The position numbers were made by a program, and so were the translations under genes. Under the pieces are notes generated by a model. It was given only the letters and a program-made list of their open reading frames with translations. It did not search any database and was not told the DNA's origin. A DNA stretch of 64,000 nucleotides from Pseudomonas viridiflava (lineage in GTDB: Bacteria > Pseudomonadota > Gammaproteobacteria > Pseudomonadales > Pseudomonadaceae). Where the stretch lies: contig UVIF01000023.1 of NCBI GenBank assembly GCA_900596015.1, forward strand, positions 310,001 through 374,000. Direction: 5' to 3'. How positions within the stretch are numbered: the first letter of the stretch is position 1; every line of letters begins with the position of its first letter. Below, in pieces: positions 20,060 through 28,922 of this stretch.

Positions 20060-20344
20060 TCAGAGCATCTGCTGGTTGGCGGCCATGGACTCGATGACCA
20101 TGCTCTTCTGATCTTCGGACAGCGCGTCCCAGATATGCACCTTGGCGTAGAAGCCCAGGCTGCCGAGGATATAGAAGCTGAGTACGGCGATGGTCAGCAG
20201 CGTCAGCCACGACCAGCGGCCACCCTCCTCGGCTTCTTCATAGGCCGAGTAGGCGTTGTCGATGCGCTGATCGCGCATGGAGGCCAGGCTGGTGGTGACG
20301 CGTTTGTAGCAATAGGACAGCAACAGCAAAAACAGGCGCAACAT
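20060..20344 (-). CDS. Small membrane protein of unknown function
   Basis: 94 residues, not recognised. A hydrophobic N-terminus (residues 1-12), an acidic cytoplasmic-looking middle (YSAYEEAEEGG), one clear membrane segment at about 44-66 and a C-terminal amphipathic tail (ALSEDQKSMVIESM). It ends 12 bases from the convergent diguanylate cyclase. A terminator-like hairpin lies 65 bases upstream of the start. No motif suggests a function. Confidence 0.6.
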   Translation of the reverse strand: MLRLFLLLLSYCYKRVTTSLASMRDQRIDNAYSAYEEAEEGGRWSWLTLLTIAVLSFYILGSLGFYAKVHIWDALSEDQKSMVIESMAANQQML

Positions 20345-20410
20345 GGAAAAAAGGCCTCGGTGGGTGGCGGTATGCGGGCGGCGGCCTGGAAAATGGCGAA
20401 CCGGAAACGC

Positions 20411-20439
20411 AAAAAGCCCGTCTTGGACGGGCTTTTTTT
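20411..20439. terminator. Strong bidirectional terminator hairpin without an adjacent upstream gene
   Basis: AAAAAGCCCGTC / GACGGGCTTTTT with a TTG loop, flanked by A- and T-runs so it works on both strands. It lies upstream of the 94-residue membrane-protein gene and far from tusD. No annotated plus- or minus-strand gene ends into it, so it may end an untranslated or very short transcript. Confidence 0.7.
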
Positions 20440-20657
20440 ATGGGTAGCGTGCTGTCGACCGGTCAGGCCCCGACGCTTGGGGTGAATTTTAGGCAGCTGC
20501 TTGGGCGCTGTAAACCGCACGGAGGCGCAGATGTATGACAACCAGGCCGGCTGGTATGCGCAAACGCGCGGTCCAGAGCGGCGCGCGGTGGTGCTGCGGC
20601 ACGCTGTCACACCGGCCGACATCGCAGGTGGTGGGCCCGGCAATACGCATTTACCGC

Positions 20658-20849
20658 CGACGCGGCTTGCGCCGCTGCTACAGAGGCTACAGAGATTGTG
20701 GGGAGCTTGGTCCGGCTGCATCGCACATATTGCCGACGCGGCTTGCGCCGCTGCTACGGGGATCGAGGTGGGGCTGTTCGGGCTCAGCCACACCGCACAA
20801 CCGGCGATACGGCTGTGTACCCGTGTAGCAGCGGCGCGAGCCGCGTCCG
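20658..20849. repeat. REP-type palindrome cluster, family A
   Basis: Three copies of a CGACGCGGCTTGCGCCGCTGCTAC-like element: 20658-20682 and 20733-20757 in one orientation, about 20824-20849 in the other (GTAGCAGCGGCGCGAGCCGCGTC). Such palindromes are typical of Pseudomonas intergenic REP sequences. The rest of the 605-base gap 20345-20949 holds the terminator above and the presumed tus promoter, nothing else recognised. Confidence 0.8.
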
Positions 20850-20949
20850 GATGCTCCGCGCAGCCACTGATTCCCCGCGCGGCGCTTCCCGCTAGGCTTT
20901 TTGCGAAGGCAGCCTTTATCATGGCCACAGTTCCACACCAGAGCCGACC

Positions 20950-21342
20950 ATGAAGTTTGCCATCGCTGTCTATTCGCCCGCCCACTCGCCGGCCTCGCGG
21001 CGCGCGCTGCTGTTCGCCCAAGCGGTCCTGGCTCAAGGCCACCAACTGCTGCGGGTGTTCTTCTACCAGGACGGCGTGCACACGGCGTCCAGCAACATCG
21101 TTACCGCCCAGGATGAAACCGACACGGCCGGACAGTGGCGCGCTTTCATCGCCGAACATCAGATAGACGCGGTGGTGTGCATCGCCGCCGCCCTCCGGCG
21201 CGGTGTGCTCGACGACGAGGAAGCACGGCGCTACCAGCGCCCGGCCGCCAACCTGAGCGAACCCTGGCAGCTGTCCGGGTTGGGTCAATTGCACGAAGCC
21301 GCGCAGCAGGCCGATCGGCTCGTCAGCTTCGGAGGCCACTGA
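20950..21342 (+). CDS. tusD: Sulfurtransferase TusD (DsrE-like)
   Basis: 130 residues, DsrE fold. The conserved sulfur-carrying cysteine is in DAVVCIAAALRRG (about residue 77). TusD forms a TusBCD hexamer that takes persulfide sulfur from TusA and passes it to TusE for 2-thiouridine synthesis at tRNA wobble U34. First gene of tusDCBE-ybiB, with 1 base to tusC. Overlaps and short gaps through the operon indicate translational coupling. Confidence 0.92.
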   Translation: MKFAIAVYSPAHSPASRRALLFAQAVLAQGHQLLRVFFYQDGVHTASSNIVTAQDETDTAGQWRAFIAEHQIDAVVCIAAALRRGVLDDEEARRYQRPAANLSEPWQLSGLGQLHEAAQQADRLVSFGGH

Positions 21343-21343
21343 C

Positions 21344-21703
21344 ATGGCCAAGTCCATGCTGATCATCAGCCGCCAAGCCCCCTGGGCAGGCCCCGCCGCA
21401 CGCGAGGCGCTGGACATCGCCCTGGCCGGCGGTGCCTACGATCTGCCGATAGCCATGCTGTTTCTCGACGACGGCGTCTACCAGCTGCTGGATGACCAGG
21501 CGCCGGATGCCGTGCAACAAAAGAATCTTGCGGCCAACCTGCAGGCGCTGCCGCTGTTCGGTGTCGAGGAGGTGTTCGTCTGCAGCGCCAGCCTGGCACG
21601 ACGTGGCCTGGCCCAGTCAGGGCTGGCCCTGCCCGCGCAGGCGCTTGCAGACGCGCAACTGCGCGAGCTGCTGGCGCGCTTCGACCTCGTGGTGACCTTG
21701 TAA
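21344..21703 (+). CDS. tusC: Sulfurtransferase complex subunit TusC
   Basis: 119 residues, DsrF-like, with the family start MAKSMLIISRQAPWAG and a LFLDDGVYQLL segment near 45-55. Partner of TusB and TusD in the cytoplasmic sulfur relay. The stop codon overlaps the tusB start (bases 21703). Confidence 0.9.
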   Translation: MAKSMLIISRQAPWAGPAAREALDIALAGGAYDLPIAMLFLDDGVYQLLDDQAPDAVQQKNLAANLQALPLFGVEEVFVCSASLARRGLAQSGLALPAQALADAQLRELLARFDLVVTL

Positions 21704-21996
21704 TGAGTACCCTTCACGTACTGTCACACTCGCCTTTCAGCGACCAACGCCTGCACAGCTGCCTGCGTCTGCTGGGCAACGACGACGCCATTCTGCTCAG
21801 CGGCGATGCGGTCTACGCCCTGGCGCCCGGCAGCGAGCCCTGGGCAGCGCTGGCGAGCGCCGGCGTCGCCGTCTTTGCCCTGGCCGAAGATGCGCAGGCA
21901 CGCGCTTTGCCGAACAACCCCGGGGTCGAGCTGCTCGACTACCCAGCGTTCGTCGAGCTGACCCTGGCCTATGAAAAGGTCAATAGCTGGCTATGA
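21703..21996 (+). CDS. tusB: Sulfurtransferase complex subunit TusB
   Basis: 97 residues, DsrH-like; family features LHVLSHSPFSDQR at the start, LLSGDAVYA in the middle and the VNSW C-terminus. Overlaps tusC at its start and tusE by four bases at its end. Confidence 0.9.
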   Translation: MSTLHVLSHSPFSDQRLHSCLRLLGNDDAILLSGDAVYALAPGSEPWAALASAGVAVFALAEDAQARALPNNPGVELLDYPAFVELTLAYEKVNSWL

Positions 21997-22328
21997 CCAC
22001 ACTCATCGTCGAGGGGCGCAGCGTCGCGCTGGATCCGGACGGCTACCTGCAGTCGCTGGCCGACTGGAATCCGCAAGTCGCCCAGGCTCTGGCTGCCGCC
22101 GAGGATCTGCAGCTGACGCCCGACCACTGGCAGATCATCGAACTGTTGCGCCGCTTTCATGCCCAGTACCAGCTGTCGCCCGCGACGCGACCGCTGATCA
22201 AGTACGTCGCGCAGCAGCTGGGCGCCGACAAAGGCAACAGCCTGCACCTCAATCGCCTGTTCAACGGCACTCCTGCCAAACTCGCTGCCAAGCTGGCGGG
22301 CCTGCCCAAACCGACCAATTGCATATGA
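21993..22328 (+). CDS. tusE: Sulfur relay protein TusE (DsrC-like)
   Basis: 111 residues. The C-terminal signature PKPTNCI carries the penultimate-region cysteine that accepts sulfur from TusD and hands it to MnmA. DHWQIIELLRRFHAQY and RPLIKYVAQQLG are typical DsrC elements. Overlaps tusB (ATGA) and ybiB (ATGA). Confidence 0.93.
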   Translation: MTTLIVEGRSVALDPDGYLQSLADWNPQVAQALAAAEDLQLTPDHWQIIELLRRFHAQYQLSPATRPLIKYVAQQLGADKGNSLHLNRLFNGTPAKLAAKLAGLPKPTNCI

Positions 22329-23341
22329 CCGACTACCCTGCACTGATGCTGGAAACCCCCGAGGAACACCCATTCGCGCAATTCGTGCGAGCCCTGGGCA
22401 AGGGCAAGCGCGGCGCACGCAACCTCACCGGTGAAGAGGCCCGCGAGGCCATGGGCATGCTGCTCGACGGGCGGGTGGAAGATGCACAGCTGGGCGCCTT
22501 CCTCATGCTGCTGCGGCACAAGGAAGAAAGCGCCGAGGAACTCGCCGGTTTCACCCTCGCCTTGCGCGAACGCTTGCAGGCGCCGGCGTTGGCGGTCGAT
22601 CTGGACTGGCCGACCTACGCCGGCAAGAAGCGCCATCTGCCATGGTACCTGCTGGCGGCCAAATGCCTGGGCGGCAGCGGCCGGCGCATATTCATGCACG
22701 GCGCGGGCGCCCATACTGCCGGGCGGCTGTACAGCGAACAATTGCTTGGCACCTTGAACATCGCACTGTGTCGGGACTGGGATGCCGTCGGCCAGGCGCT
22801 CGATCGACAGGGCCTGGCATTTTCCCCGCTGATGGACTGGGCAGCGCCCCTGCAACGCATGATCGACCTGCGCAATACCTTGGGCCTGCGCTCGCCCATC
22901 CATTCGCTGGCGCGGATTCTCAACCCGCTTGGGGCCCGCTGTGGCCTGCAGAGCATCTTCCACCCCGGCTACCAGGCAGTGCACCGCGATGCCAGCGGCC
23001 TGCTCGGCGACACGGCGATCGTGGTCAAGGGCGACGGTGGCGAAATCGAGATCAACCCTGACAGCGCCAGCCATCTCTATGGCACTCGCGACCACCTGCC
23101 CTGGGATGAGGAATGGCCCGCCCTGGCCGCCCAGCGCCATGTCAAGCCGCCGACTCTTGAAGTTGGCCACCTGGCCGAGTTCTGGCAGGGCGAGCGCCAG
23201 GACAGCTATGGCGAACTGGCTTTGATCTCCACCATGGCGCTCGCCCTGCGCGGGCTGGGCAGCTCTCGCGAGCAGGCCTTCGACGAAGCTCGCGCGCTGT
23301 GGGCGGCACGCGACCTGGCGGCGTGTACGAAGGGGCGCTGA
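22325..23341 (+). CDS. ybiB: YbiB-like protein of the anthranilate phosphoribosyltransferase fold
   Basis: 338 residues with the ATG overlapping the tusE stop. The glycosyl transferase family 3 N-terminal helical domain (about 15-85) and the phosphoribosyltransferase-like body are visible, but the catalytic loops differ from TrpD, as in E. coli YbiB/TrpD2. That protein binds nucleic acid and shows no TrpD activity. Translational coupling to the tus genes suggests a link to tRNA or nucleic-acid metabolism; this is inference. Confidence 0.85.
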   Translation: MTDYPALMLETPEEHPFAQFVRALGKGKRGARNLTGEEAREAMGMLLDGRVEDAQLGAFLMLLRHKEESAEELAGFTLALRERLQAPALAVDLDWPTYAGKKRHLPWYLLAAKCLGGSGRRIFMHGAGAHTAGRLYSEQLLGTLNIALCRDWDAVGQALDRQGLAFSPLMDWAAPLQRMIDLRNTLGLRSPIHSLARILNPLGARCGLQSIFHPGYQAVHRDASGLLGDTAIVVKGDGGEIEINPDSASHLYGTRDHLPWDEEWPALAAQRHVKPPTLEVGHLAEFWQGERQDSYGELALISTMALALRGLGSSREQAFDEARALWAARDLAACTKGR

Positions 23342-23350
23342 CATCGTTCT

Positions 23351-23583
23351 CTGTGGGAGCGGTCTGTGGCCGCGAACCAGGCCTAGCGGTGCACCAGACA
23401 CTCTGCGGCGCCCTTTTCGCGGCCACTGACCGCTCCTACGGGGGACTGCGCTCTGACCAATGCTGCGCGGCGCCTGGCTCGCGGCCACGGACCGCCCCCA
23501 CGGAGACCGCGGAGCGCAAGCCGCGTCGGCGGTCACGCGCTGCGCCCGGAATACGCATGTAGCAGCGGCGCAAGCCGCGTCGG
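23351..23583. repeat. Mixed REP cluster (families A and B)
   Basis: Family B elements (GGGAGCGGTCTGTGGCCGCGAA type) at about 23351-23376, inverted at 23415-23441 and again at 23478-23503, then a family A element at 23559-23583. This fills most of the 315-base gap between ybiB and the reductase gene. No gene is seen in it. Confidence 0.8.
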
Positions 23584-23656
23584 CGGTACACGCGGTGTGC
23601 GCCGCAGCAACGGAACAGCGTGATACAGTTTGCCGATACGCACTCGGGAGACGAAC

Positions 23657-24664
23657 ATGGGTTTGCTGATCAAAGGACGCTGGCACGACCAGTGGTACGA
23701 AAGCAGCGAAGACGGCGCGTTCCAGCGCGAGGCCTCGCAGCGCCGCCATTGGGTCACGGCCGACGGTCAACCCGGCCCCAGTGGCCAAGGCGGCTTCAAG
23801 GCCCAAGCAGGTCGCTACCATCTGTACGTCTCGCTGGCATGCCCGTGGGCCCACCGCACCCTGATCGTGCGCAGCCTCAAAGGCCTGCAAGACTCGATCG
23901 ACGTGTCGGTGGTGAGCTGGCACATGGGCGAGCACGGCTGGACGTTCGACGGTCAGACCGGCTCGAGCGGTGACCACCTGGAGCCGTTGCGCTACCTGCA
24001 CGAACGCTACACCCGCGACGATCCGCACTACACCGGCCGGGTCACGGTGCCAGTGCTGTGGGACAAACAGCAGAGCCGCATCGTCAGCAACGAGTCGGCC
24101 GAGATCATTCGCATGTTCAACAGCGCCTTCGATGCCCTCACCGGCAATCGCCTGGACCTCTATCCCGAGCCCCTGCGCACAGCCATCGAGCGCGTCAACG
24201 ACGCGGTTTACCCGAACGTGAACAACGGCGTCTACCGCGCCGGCTTCGCCACTTCGCAACAGGCTTACGCCAGTGCCTTCGACGATGTGTTCGCCGAACT
24301 CGACCATCTCGAAACGATTCTGGATACCCAGCGCTACGTGACCGGGGAATACCTGACCGAGGCCGACTGGCGCCTGTTCACCAGCCTGATCCGTTTCGAC
24401 GCGGTGTACCACGGACACTTCAAATGCAACCTGCGGCGCATCGCCGACTACCCGAACCTGTCGAACTGGCTGCGCGAACTGTACCAGTGGCCAGGCATCG
24501 CCCAGACGGTGGACTTCGAACACATCAAGGGCCATTACTACACCAGCCATCCGACCATCAACCCGACCGGTATCGTGCCCAAGGGGCCCGCACAGGATTT
24601 CAACGCTGCCCATGACCGTGAGCGCCTGGACGGCCGGGGGATCTGGCAACACGGCGAGGGGTGA
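23657..24664 (+). CDS. yqjG: Glutathionyl-hydroquinone reductase (Xi-class glutathione transferase)
   Basis: 335 residues from the ATG at 23657, which follows GGGAG. The CPWAHR motif (about residues 57-62) carries the catalytic cysteine of GS-hydroquinone reductases; SNESAEIIRMFN and the C-terminal all-helical GST domain (EYLTEADWRLF) complete the family pattern. These cytoplasmic enzymes remove glutathione from glutathionyl-hydroquinones. The stop overlaps the alkB GTG start, so the two are probably co-transcribed. Confidence 0.92.
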   Translation: MGLLIKGRWHDQWYESSEDGAFQREASQRRHWVTADGQPGPSGQGGFKAQAGRYHLYVSLACPWAHRTLIVRSLKGLQDSIDVSVVSWHMGEHGWTFDGQTGSSGDHLEPLRYLHERYTRDDPHYTGRVTVPVLWDKQQSRIVSNESAEIIRMFNSAFDALTGNRLDLYPEPLRTAIERVNDAVYPNVNNGVYRAGFATSQQAYASAFDDVFAELDHLETILDTQRYVTGEYLTEADWRLFTSLIRFDAVYHGHFKCNLRRIADYPNLSNWLRELYQWPGIAQTVDFEHIKGHYYTSHPTINPTGIVPKGPAQDFNAAHDRERLDGRGIWQHGEG

Positions 24665-25320
24665 GCCCGGTGCAGTCCTTACTGTTCGATGAACCACAAC
24701 AACCCAGTCGCCGCGAAGCTCTGGCCGAGCAGACCTTCGTCCTGCGTGGCTTCGCCCTGCCCTGGCTGGACGACATCCTGCCGGCCCTGCGCGAAGTGCT
24801 CAAGGCAGCCCCCTTCCGACGCATGGAAACACCAGGCGGCCACACCATGTCGGTGGCGTTGAGCAACTGCGGGCAGTTCGGTTGGAGCACCGATGCGCGG
24901 GGCTATCGCTACGTCAGTGACGACCCTCTCAGCGGCCGCCCGTGGCCAGCGTTGCCCGAGGTACTGCGCAGGCTGGCCCGGGAAGCAGCGGCAGCGGCCG
25001 GTTTCGCTGATTTCACCGCCGATGCCTGCCTGCTCAACCGCTACGTGCCCGGTGCCAGGATGTCCCTGCATCAGGACCGCAACGAGCGCGATTACACCGC
25101 GCCCATCGTCTCGGTGTCCCTTGGGCTTGCGGCGATGTTCCAGCTCGGCGGTCTGCAGCGCAGCGATCGCCCGATTCGCGTGCCCCTGCTGCACGGCGAT
25201 GTGATGGTCTGGGGCGGCGTCGACCGCCTGCGCTTTCACGGGGTACTGCCGCTCAAGGAAGGCGTGCACCCGCTGATGGGGCCGCAACGGATCAACTTCA
25301 CCCTGCGCAAGGCTGGCTGA
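24661..25320 (+). CDS. alkB: AlkB-family Fe(II)/2-oxoglutarate DNA repair dioxygenase
   Basis: 219 residues with a GTG start overlapping the preceding stop. The metal ligands HxD (SLHQDRNERDY) and distal His (RLRFHGVLP) and the 2-oxoglutarate-binding Arg pattern (RINFTLR) are intact. AlkB reverses 1-methyladenine and 3-methylcytosine lesions oxidatively. It precedes an Ada-like gene by 73 bases, a common adaptive-response pairing. Confidence 0.93.
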   Translation: MSPVQSLLFDEPQQPSRREALAEQTFVLRGFALPWLDDILPALREVLKAAPFRRMETPGGHTMSVALSNCGQFGWSTDARGYRYVSDDPLSGRPWPALPEVLRRLAREAAAAAGFADFTADACLLNRYVPGARMSLHQDRNERDYTAPIVSVSLGLAAMFQLGGLQRSDRPIRVPLLHGDVMVWGGVDRLRFHGVLPLKEGVHPLMGPQRINFTLRKAG

Positions 25321-25393
25321 GCGCAAGCAGCGGAGTGTCAGAGCCGGCAGCAGCGGCTAACATGGCCGCTTCGACGATCCATGGAAGCGCGCC

Positions 25394-26230
25394 ATGCCCA
25401 CTACCCACCACAGCCGACTGGTCGCCGCCGCCTGCCGCCAGATCGAGGCCAGCGACGAGCTGCCCGAACTGAGCGAACTGGCCGAACGGGCCGGCTTGAG
25501 CCCCTGGCACTTCCACCGCGTATTCAAGGCCGTGACGGGTGTGACGCCGCGCAGCTACGCCAGTGCTCGGCGGGCGGAAAAAGTCCGTGAGCAGCTTCAT
25601 CAGGGCAAATCCGTGACCGAAACACTGTACGCCAGCGGCTTCAATTCATCCGGGCGGTTCTACGAGGCCGCCAACGGCATGCTCGGCATGGCCCCGGCGG
25701 CCTTCCGCCAAGGGGGCAGCAATGCTTCGATCCATTTCGCCCTTGCCCAATGCAGCCTGGGCGCGGTGCTGGTTGCCTGCAGCGAGCGCGGTGTGTGCGC
25801 GATCCTGCTGGGTGACGAGCCGCAAGCCTTGCTCGATGATCTGCAACGGCGCTTTCCCAAGGCAGCGCTGATAGGCGCCGACTCAGACTTCGAAGCGATC
25901 GTGGCCAAGGTGCTCGGCTTCATCGAGGCGCCGAGGGCAGGTCTGGACTTGCCCCTGGACATCCGCGGTACGGCTTTTCAGCAACGGGTATGGCAGGCAC
26001 TGGCCAGGATCGAGCCCGGAACCACGGCCAGCTACGCTGAGGTCGCGGCCAGTATCGGCGCACCGAACGCAGTGCGCGCCGTGGCCGGGGCTTGCGCGGC
26101 GAACGCCCTGGCCGTGGCGGTGCCCTGTCATCGAGTGGTACGCACCGACGGTGGGCTTTCCGGATACCGCTGGGGTATCGAGCGCAAGCGCGAACTGCTT
26201 GCGCGCGAGCGCCAGCCTGACATGCCATGA
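25394..26230 (+). CDS. Ada-like AraC-HTH/O6-alkylguanine-DNA methyltransferase lacking the N-terminal sensor domain
   Basis: 278 residues. AraC-type HTH at about 8-100 (LSPWHFHRVFKAVTGVTP), then a methyltransferase N-lobe and an active site with PCHRVV and the GG-x-S-x-YRWG wing. Compared with E. coli Ada (354 residues) the first ~80 residues, which hold the methylphosphotriester-accepting cysteine, are missing, and the 73 bases upstream cannot encode them. It can still repair O6-methylguanine, but activation by phosphotriester methylation is not possible in this protein. Confidence 0.9.
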   Translation: MPTTHHSRLVAAACRQIEASDELPELSELAERAGLSPWHFHRVFKAVTGVTPRSYASARRAEKVREQLHQGKSVTETLYASGFNSSGRFYEAANGMLGMAPAAFRQGGSNASIHFALAQCSLGAVLVACSERGVCAILLGDEPQALLDDLQRRFPKAALIGADSDFEAIVAKVLGFIEAPRAGLDLPLDIRGTAFQQRVWQALARIEPGTTASYAEVAASIGAPNAVRAVAGACAANALAVAVPCHRVVRTDGGLSGYRWGIERKRELLARERQPDMP

Positions 26231-26290
26231 CGCTGACCGCGTTACCGAGCTCTGCGCAGGTTCGGGAAACAGCGTGCAGGGCTGGCGAAG

Positions 26291-26314
26291 CGCTATATAT
26301 TTTGCTATATGACG
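26291..26314 (+). promoter_or_regulatory. ModE-type operator in the modA promoter
   Basis: CGCTATATA-TTTTGC-TATATGACG, 31 bases before the modA start. It closely follows the E. coli modA operator in arm sequence and spacing (CGTTATATT-N6-TACATAACG, from memory). Molybdate-bound ModE would repress modABC here. No modE gene is in the window. Confidence 0.75.
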
Positions 26315-26318
26315 GTAG

Positions 26319-27094
<776 letters not shown>

Positions 27095-27095
<1 letters not shown>

Positions 27096-27775
27096 TGCCG
27101 CTGGACGCCAGCGACCTGAGCGCAATCTGGCTGACGGTCAAGCTGGCCAGCTTGACCACGTTGATTCTGCTGCTGATCGGCACGCCCATCGCATGGTGGC
27201 TGGCGCGTACCGCGTCGCCTTGGCGGGGCGCGGTGGGCGCGGTGGTCGCACTGCCCCTGGTGTTGCCACCGACGGTCATCGGTTTCTACCTGTTGCTGGC
27301 GCTGGGCCCTCATGGCTTCATCGGTCAGACCACTCAAGCACTGGGTCTGGGCTCGGTGGTATTCAGCTTCACCGGGCTGGTGATCGGTTCGGTGATCTAC
27401 TCCATGCCTTTCGTGGTCCAGCCCCTGCAGAACGCTTTCAAGGCCATCGGCGAGCGCCCTCTGGAAGTGGCCGCGACCTTGCGCGCAAGCCCTTGGGACT
27501 GTTTCTTCACCGTGGTGCTGCCGCAGGCCAAGCCTGGTTTCGTTACGGCCAGCATTCTGGGCTTTGCCCATACCGTGGGTGAATTCGGCGTGGTACTGAT
27601 GATTGGCGGCAACATACCGGACAAGACGCGGGTGGTGTCGGTGCAGATTTTCGATCATGTCGAAGCCATGGAATACGCCCAGGCGCACTGGCTTGCCGGG
27701 GCCATGCTGGTGTTTTCCTTCGCCGTGCTGCTGTTGCTGCACCGCGGCCGCCAGCCGCGTTCGTCATGGAGTTGA
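27095..27775 (+). CDS. modB: Molybdate ABC transporter permease
   Basis: 226 residues, about five to six membrane segments, with the EAA-type loop ([24 protein letters not shown] is centred near 135) that contacts ModC. The ATG overlaps the modA stop by one base; modC follows 4 bases after the stop. Confidence 0.93.
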
Positions 27776-27779
27776 TGGA

Positions 27780-28859
27780 ATGATCCGTGCCCGTATCGAT
27801 ATGACGTATGGGGCGTTCTCGCTGGACGTCGACCTGCAACTGCCCGGACGTGGGGTCAGCGCGCTGTTCGGCGATTCCGGCTCCGGCAAGACCACCTGCC
27901 TGCGCTGCCTGGCCGGATTGGTGAAGGCGCCCAATGCCTGCATCGAGGTCAACGGCGAGGTGTGGCAGGACAGCACCAAGGGCATTTTCCTCGCGCCGCA
28001 CAAACGCGCCCTCGGCTATGTGTTCCAGGAGGCCAGCCTGTTCGAACACCTCTCGGTGCGCGGCAATCTCGAGTACGGCTGGCGGCGGATCAAACCCGGC
28101 CAACGCAAGGTTGCGCTCGATCAGGCCTGCAACCTGCTGGGCATCGAGCATTTGCTGGAACGCCGGCCGGCCAACCTGTCCGGCGGCGAACGGCAGCGCG
28201 TCGGCATCGCCCGCGCGCTGCTGACCAGCCCTGGGCTGCTGCTGATGGACGAGCCGCTGGCGGCGCTGGACAGCCGCCGCAAGGCCGAGATCCTGCCCTA
28301 TCTGGAACGGTTGCATGACGAGCTGGACATTCCCGTGGTGTATGTCAGCCATGCTCAGGATGAGGTCGCGCGGCTGGCCGACCATCTGGTGGTGCTGCAG
28401 CACGGCCGCGTGCTGGGCAGCGGGCCGCTGGGGCCGACGCTGGAGCGCCTCGATCTGCCCATGGCGCGCGAAGCCGACGCCGGTGTGGTGGTGCAGGCGA
28501 GGGTCCGCGACTACGATCCGATCTATCAGCTGCTGTCCCTGCAATTGCCGGGCGTCGTCGAACCTCTGCGCGTCGCCCATGCCCCGCGGGCAGCCGGCGA
28601 CCGCTTGCGTATCAAGATACAGGCCCGCGACGTCAGCCTCAGCCTGAGTCCGGACGACGCCAGCAGCATTCTCAATCGTTTCGCCGTCACCGTCGAGCAG
28701 GTGTCGGCAGCGCACAATCCGGCCCATGTGCAGCTCAGTCTGCGCGCCGGCGAGACAGTGATCCTGGCGCGAATCACCCGTTATTCGGCGGATCAGTTGG
28801 GCGTAGCGGCCGGGTTGCGAGCCTGGGCGCAGATCAAGGCCGTGGCGGTATTGGCCTGA
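27780..28859 (+). CDS. modC: Molybdate ABC transporter ATP-binding protein
   Basis: 359 residues from the ATG at 27780. Walker A GDSGSGKT (about 31-38), signature LSGGERQRV (about 134), Walker [13 protein letters not shown] and switch His (YVSHAQDE), followed by a C-terminal TOBE (MOP-type) domain at about 290-355 that binds molybdate and can regulate transport. Last gene of modABC; a REP element follows. Confidence 0.93.
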   Translation: MIRARIDMTYGAFSLDVDLQLPGRGVSALFGDSGSGKTTCLRCLAGLVKAPNACIEVNGEVWQDSTKGIFLAPHKRALGYVFQEASLFEHLSVRGNLEYGWRRIKPGQRKVALDQACNLLGIEHLLERRPANLSGGERQRVGIARALLTSPGLLLMDEPLAALDSRRKAEILPYLERLHDELDIPVVYVSHAQDEVARLADHLVVLQHGRVLGSGPLGPTLERLDLPMAREADAGVVVQARVRDYDPIYQLLSLQLPGVVEPLRVAHAPRAAGDRLRIKIQARDVSLSLSPDDASSILNRFAVTVEQVSAAHNPAHVQLSLRAGETVILARITRYSADQLGVAAGLRAWAQIKAVAVLA

Positions 28860-28875
28860 ACACCGCAGCGCCCCC

Positions 28876-28902
28876 GGACGCGGCTTGCACCGCTGCTACA
28901 GG
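28876..28902. repeat. Single REP element, family A
   Basis: GGACGCGGCTTGCACCGCTGCTACAGG lies between the convergent modC and RocR-like genes. Confidence 0.7.
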
Positions 28903-28922
28903 TCGCGCGCACGCGGACGGGG

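Noticed and set aside
22157..24697. 846-residue minus-strand frame
   Set aside because: Spans tusE, ybiB, a REP cluster and yqjG in antisense; no family motif.
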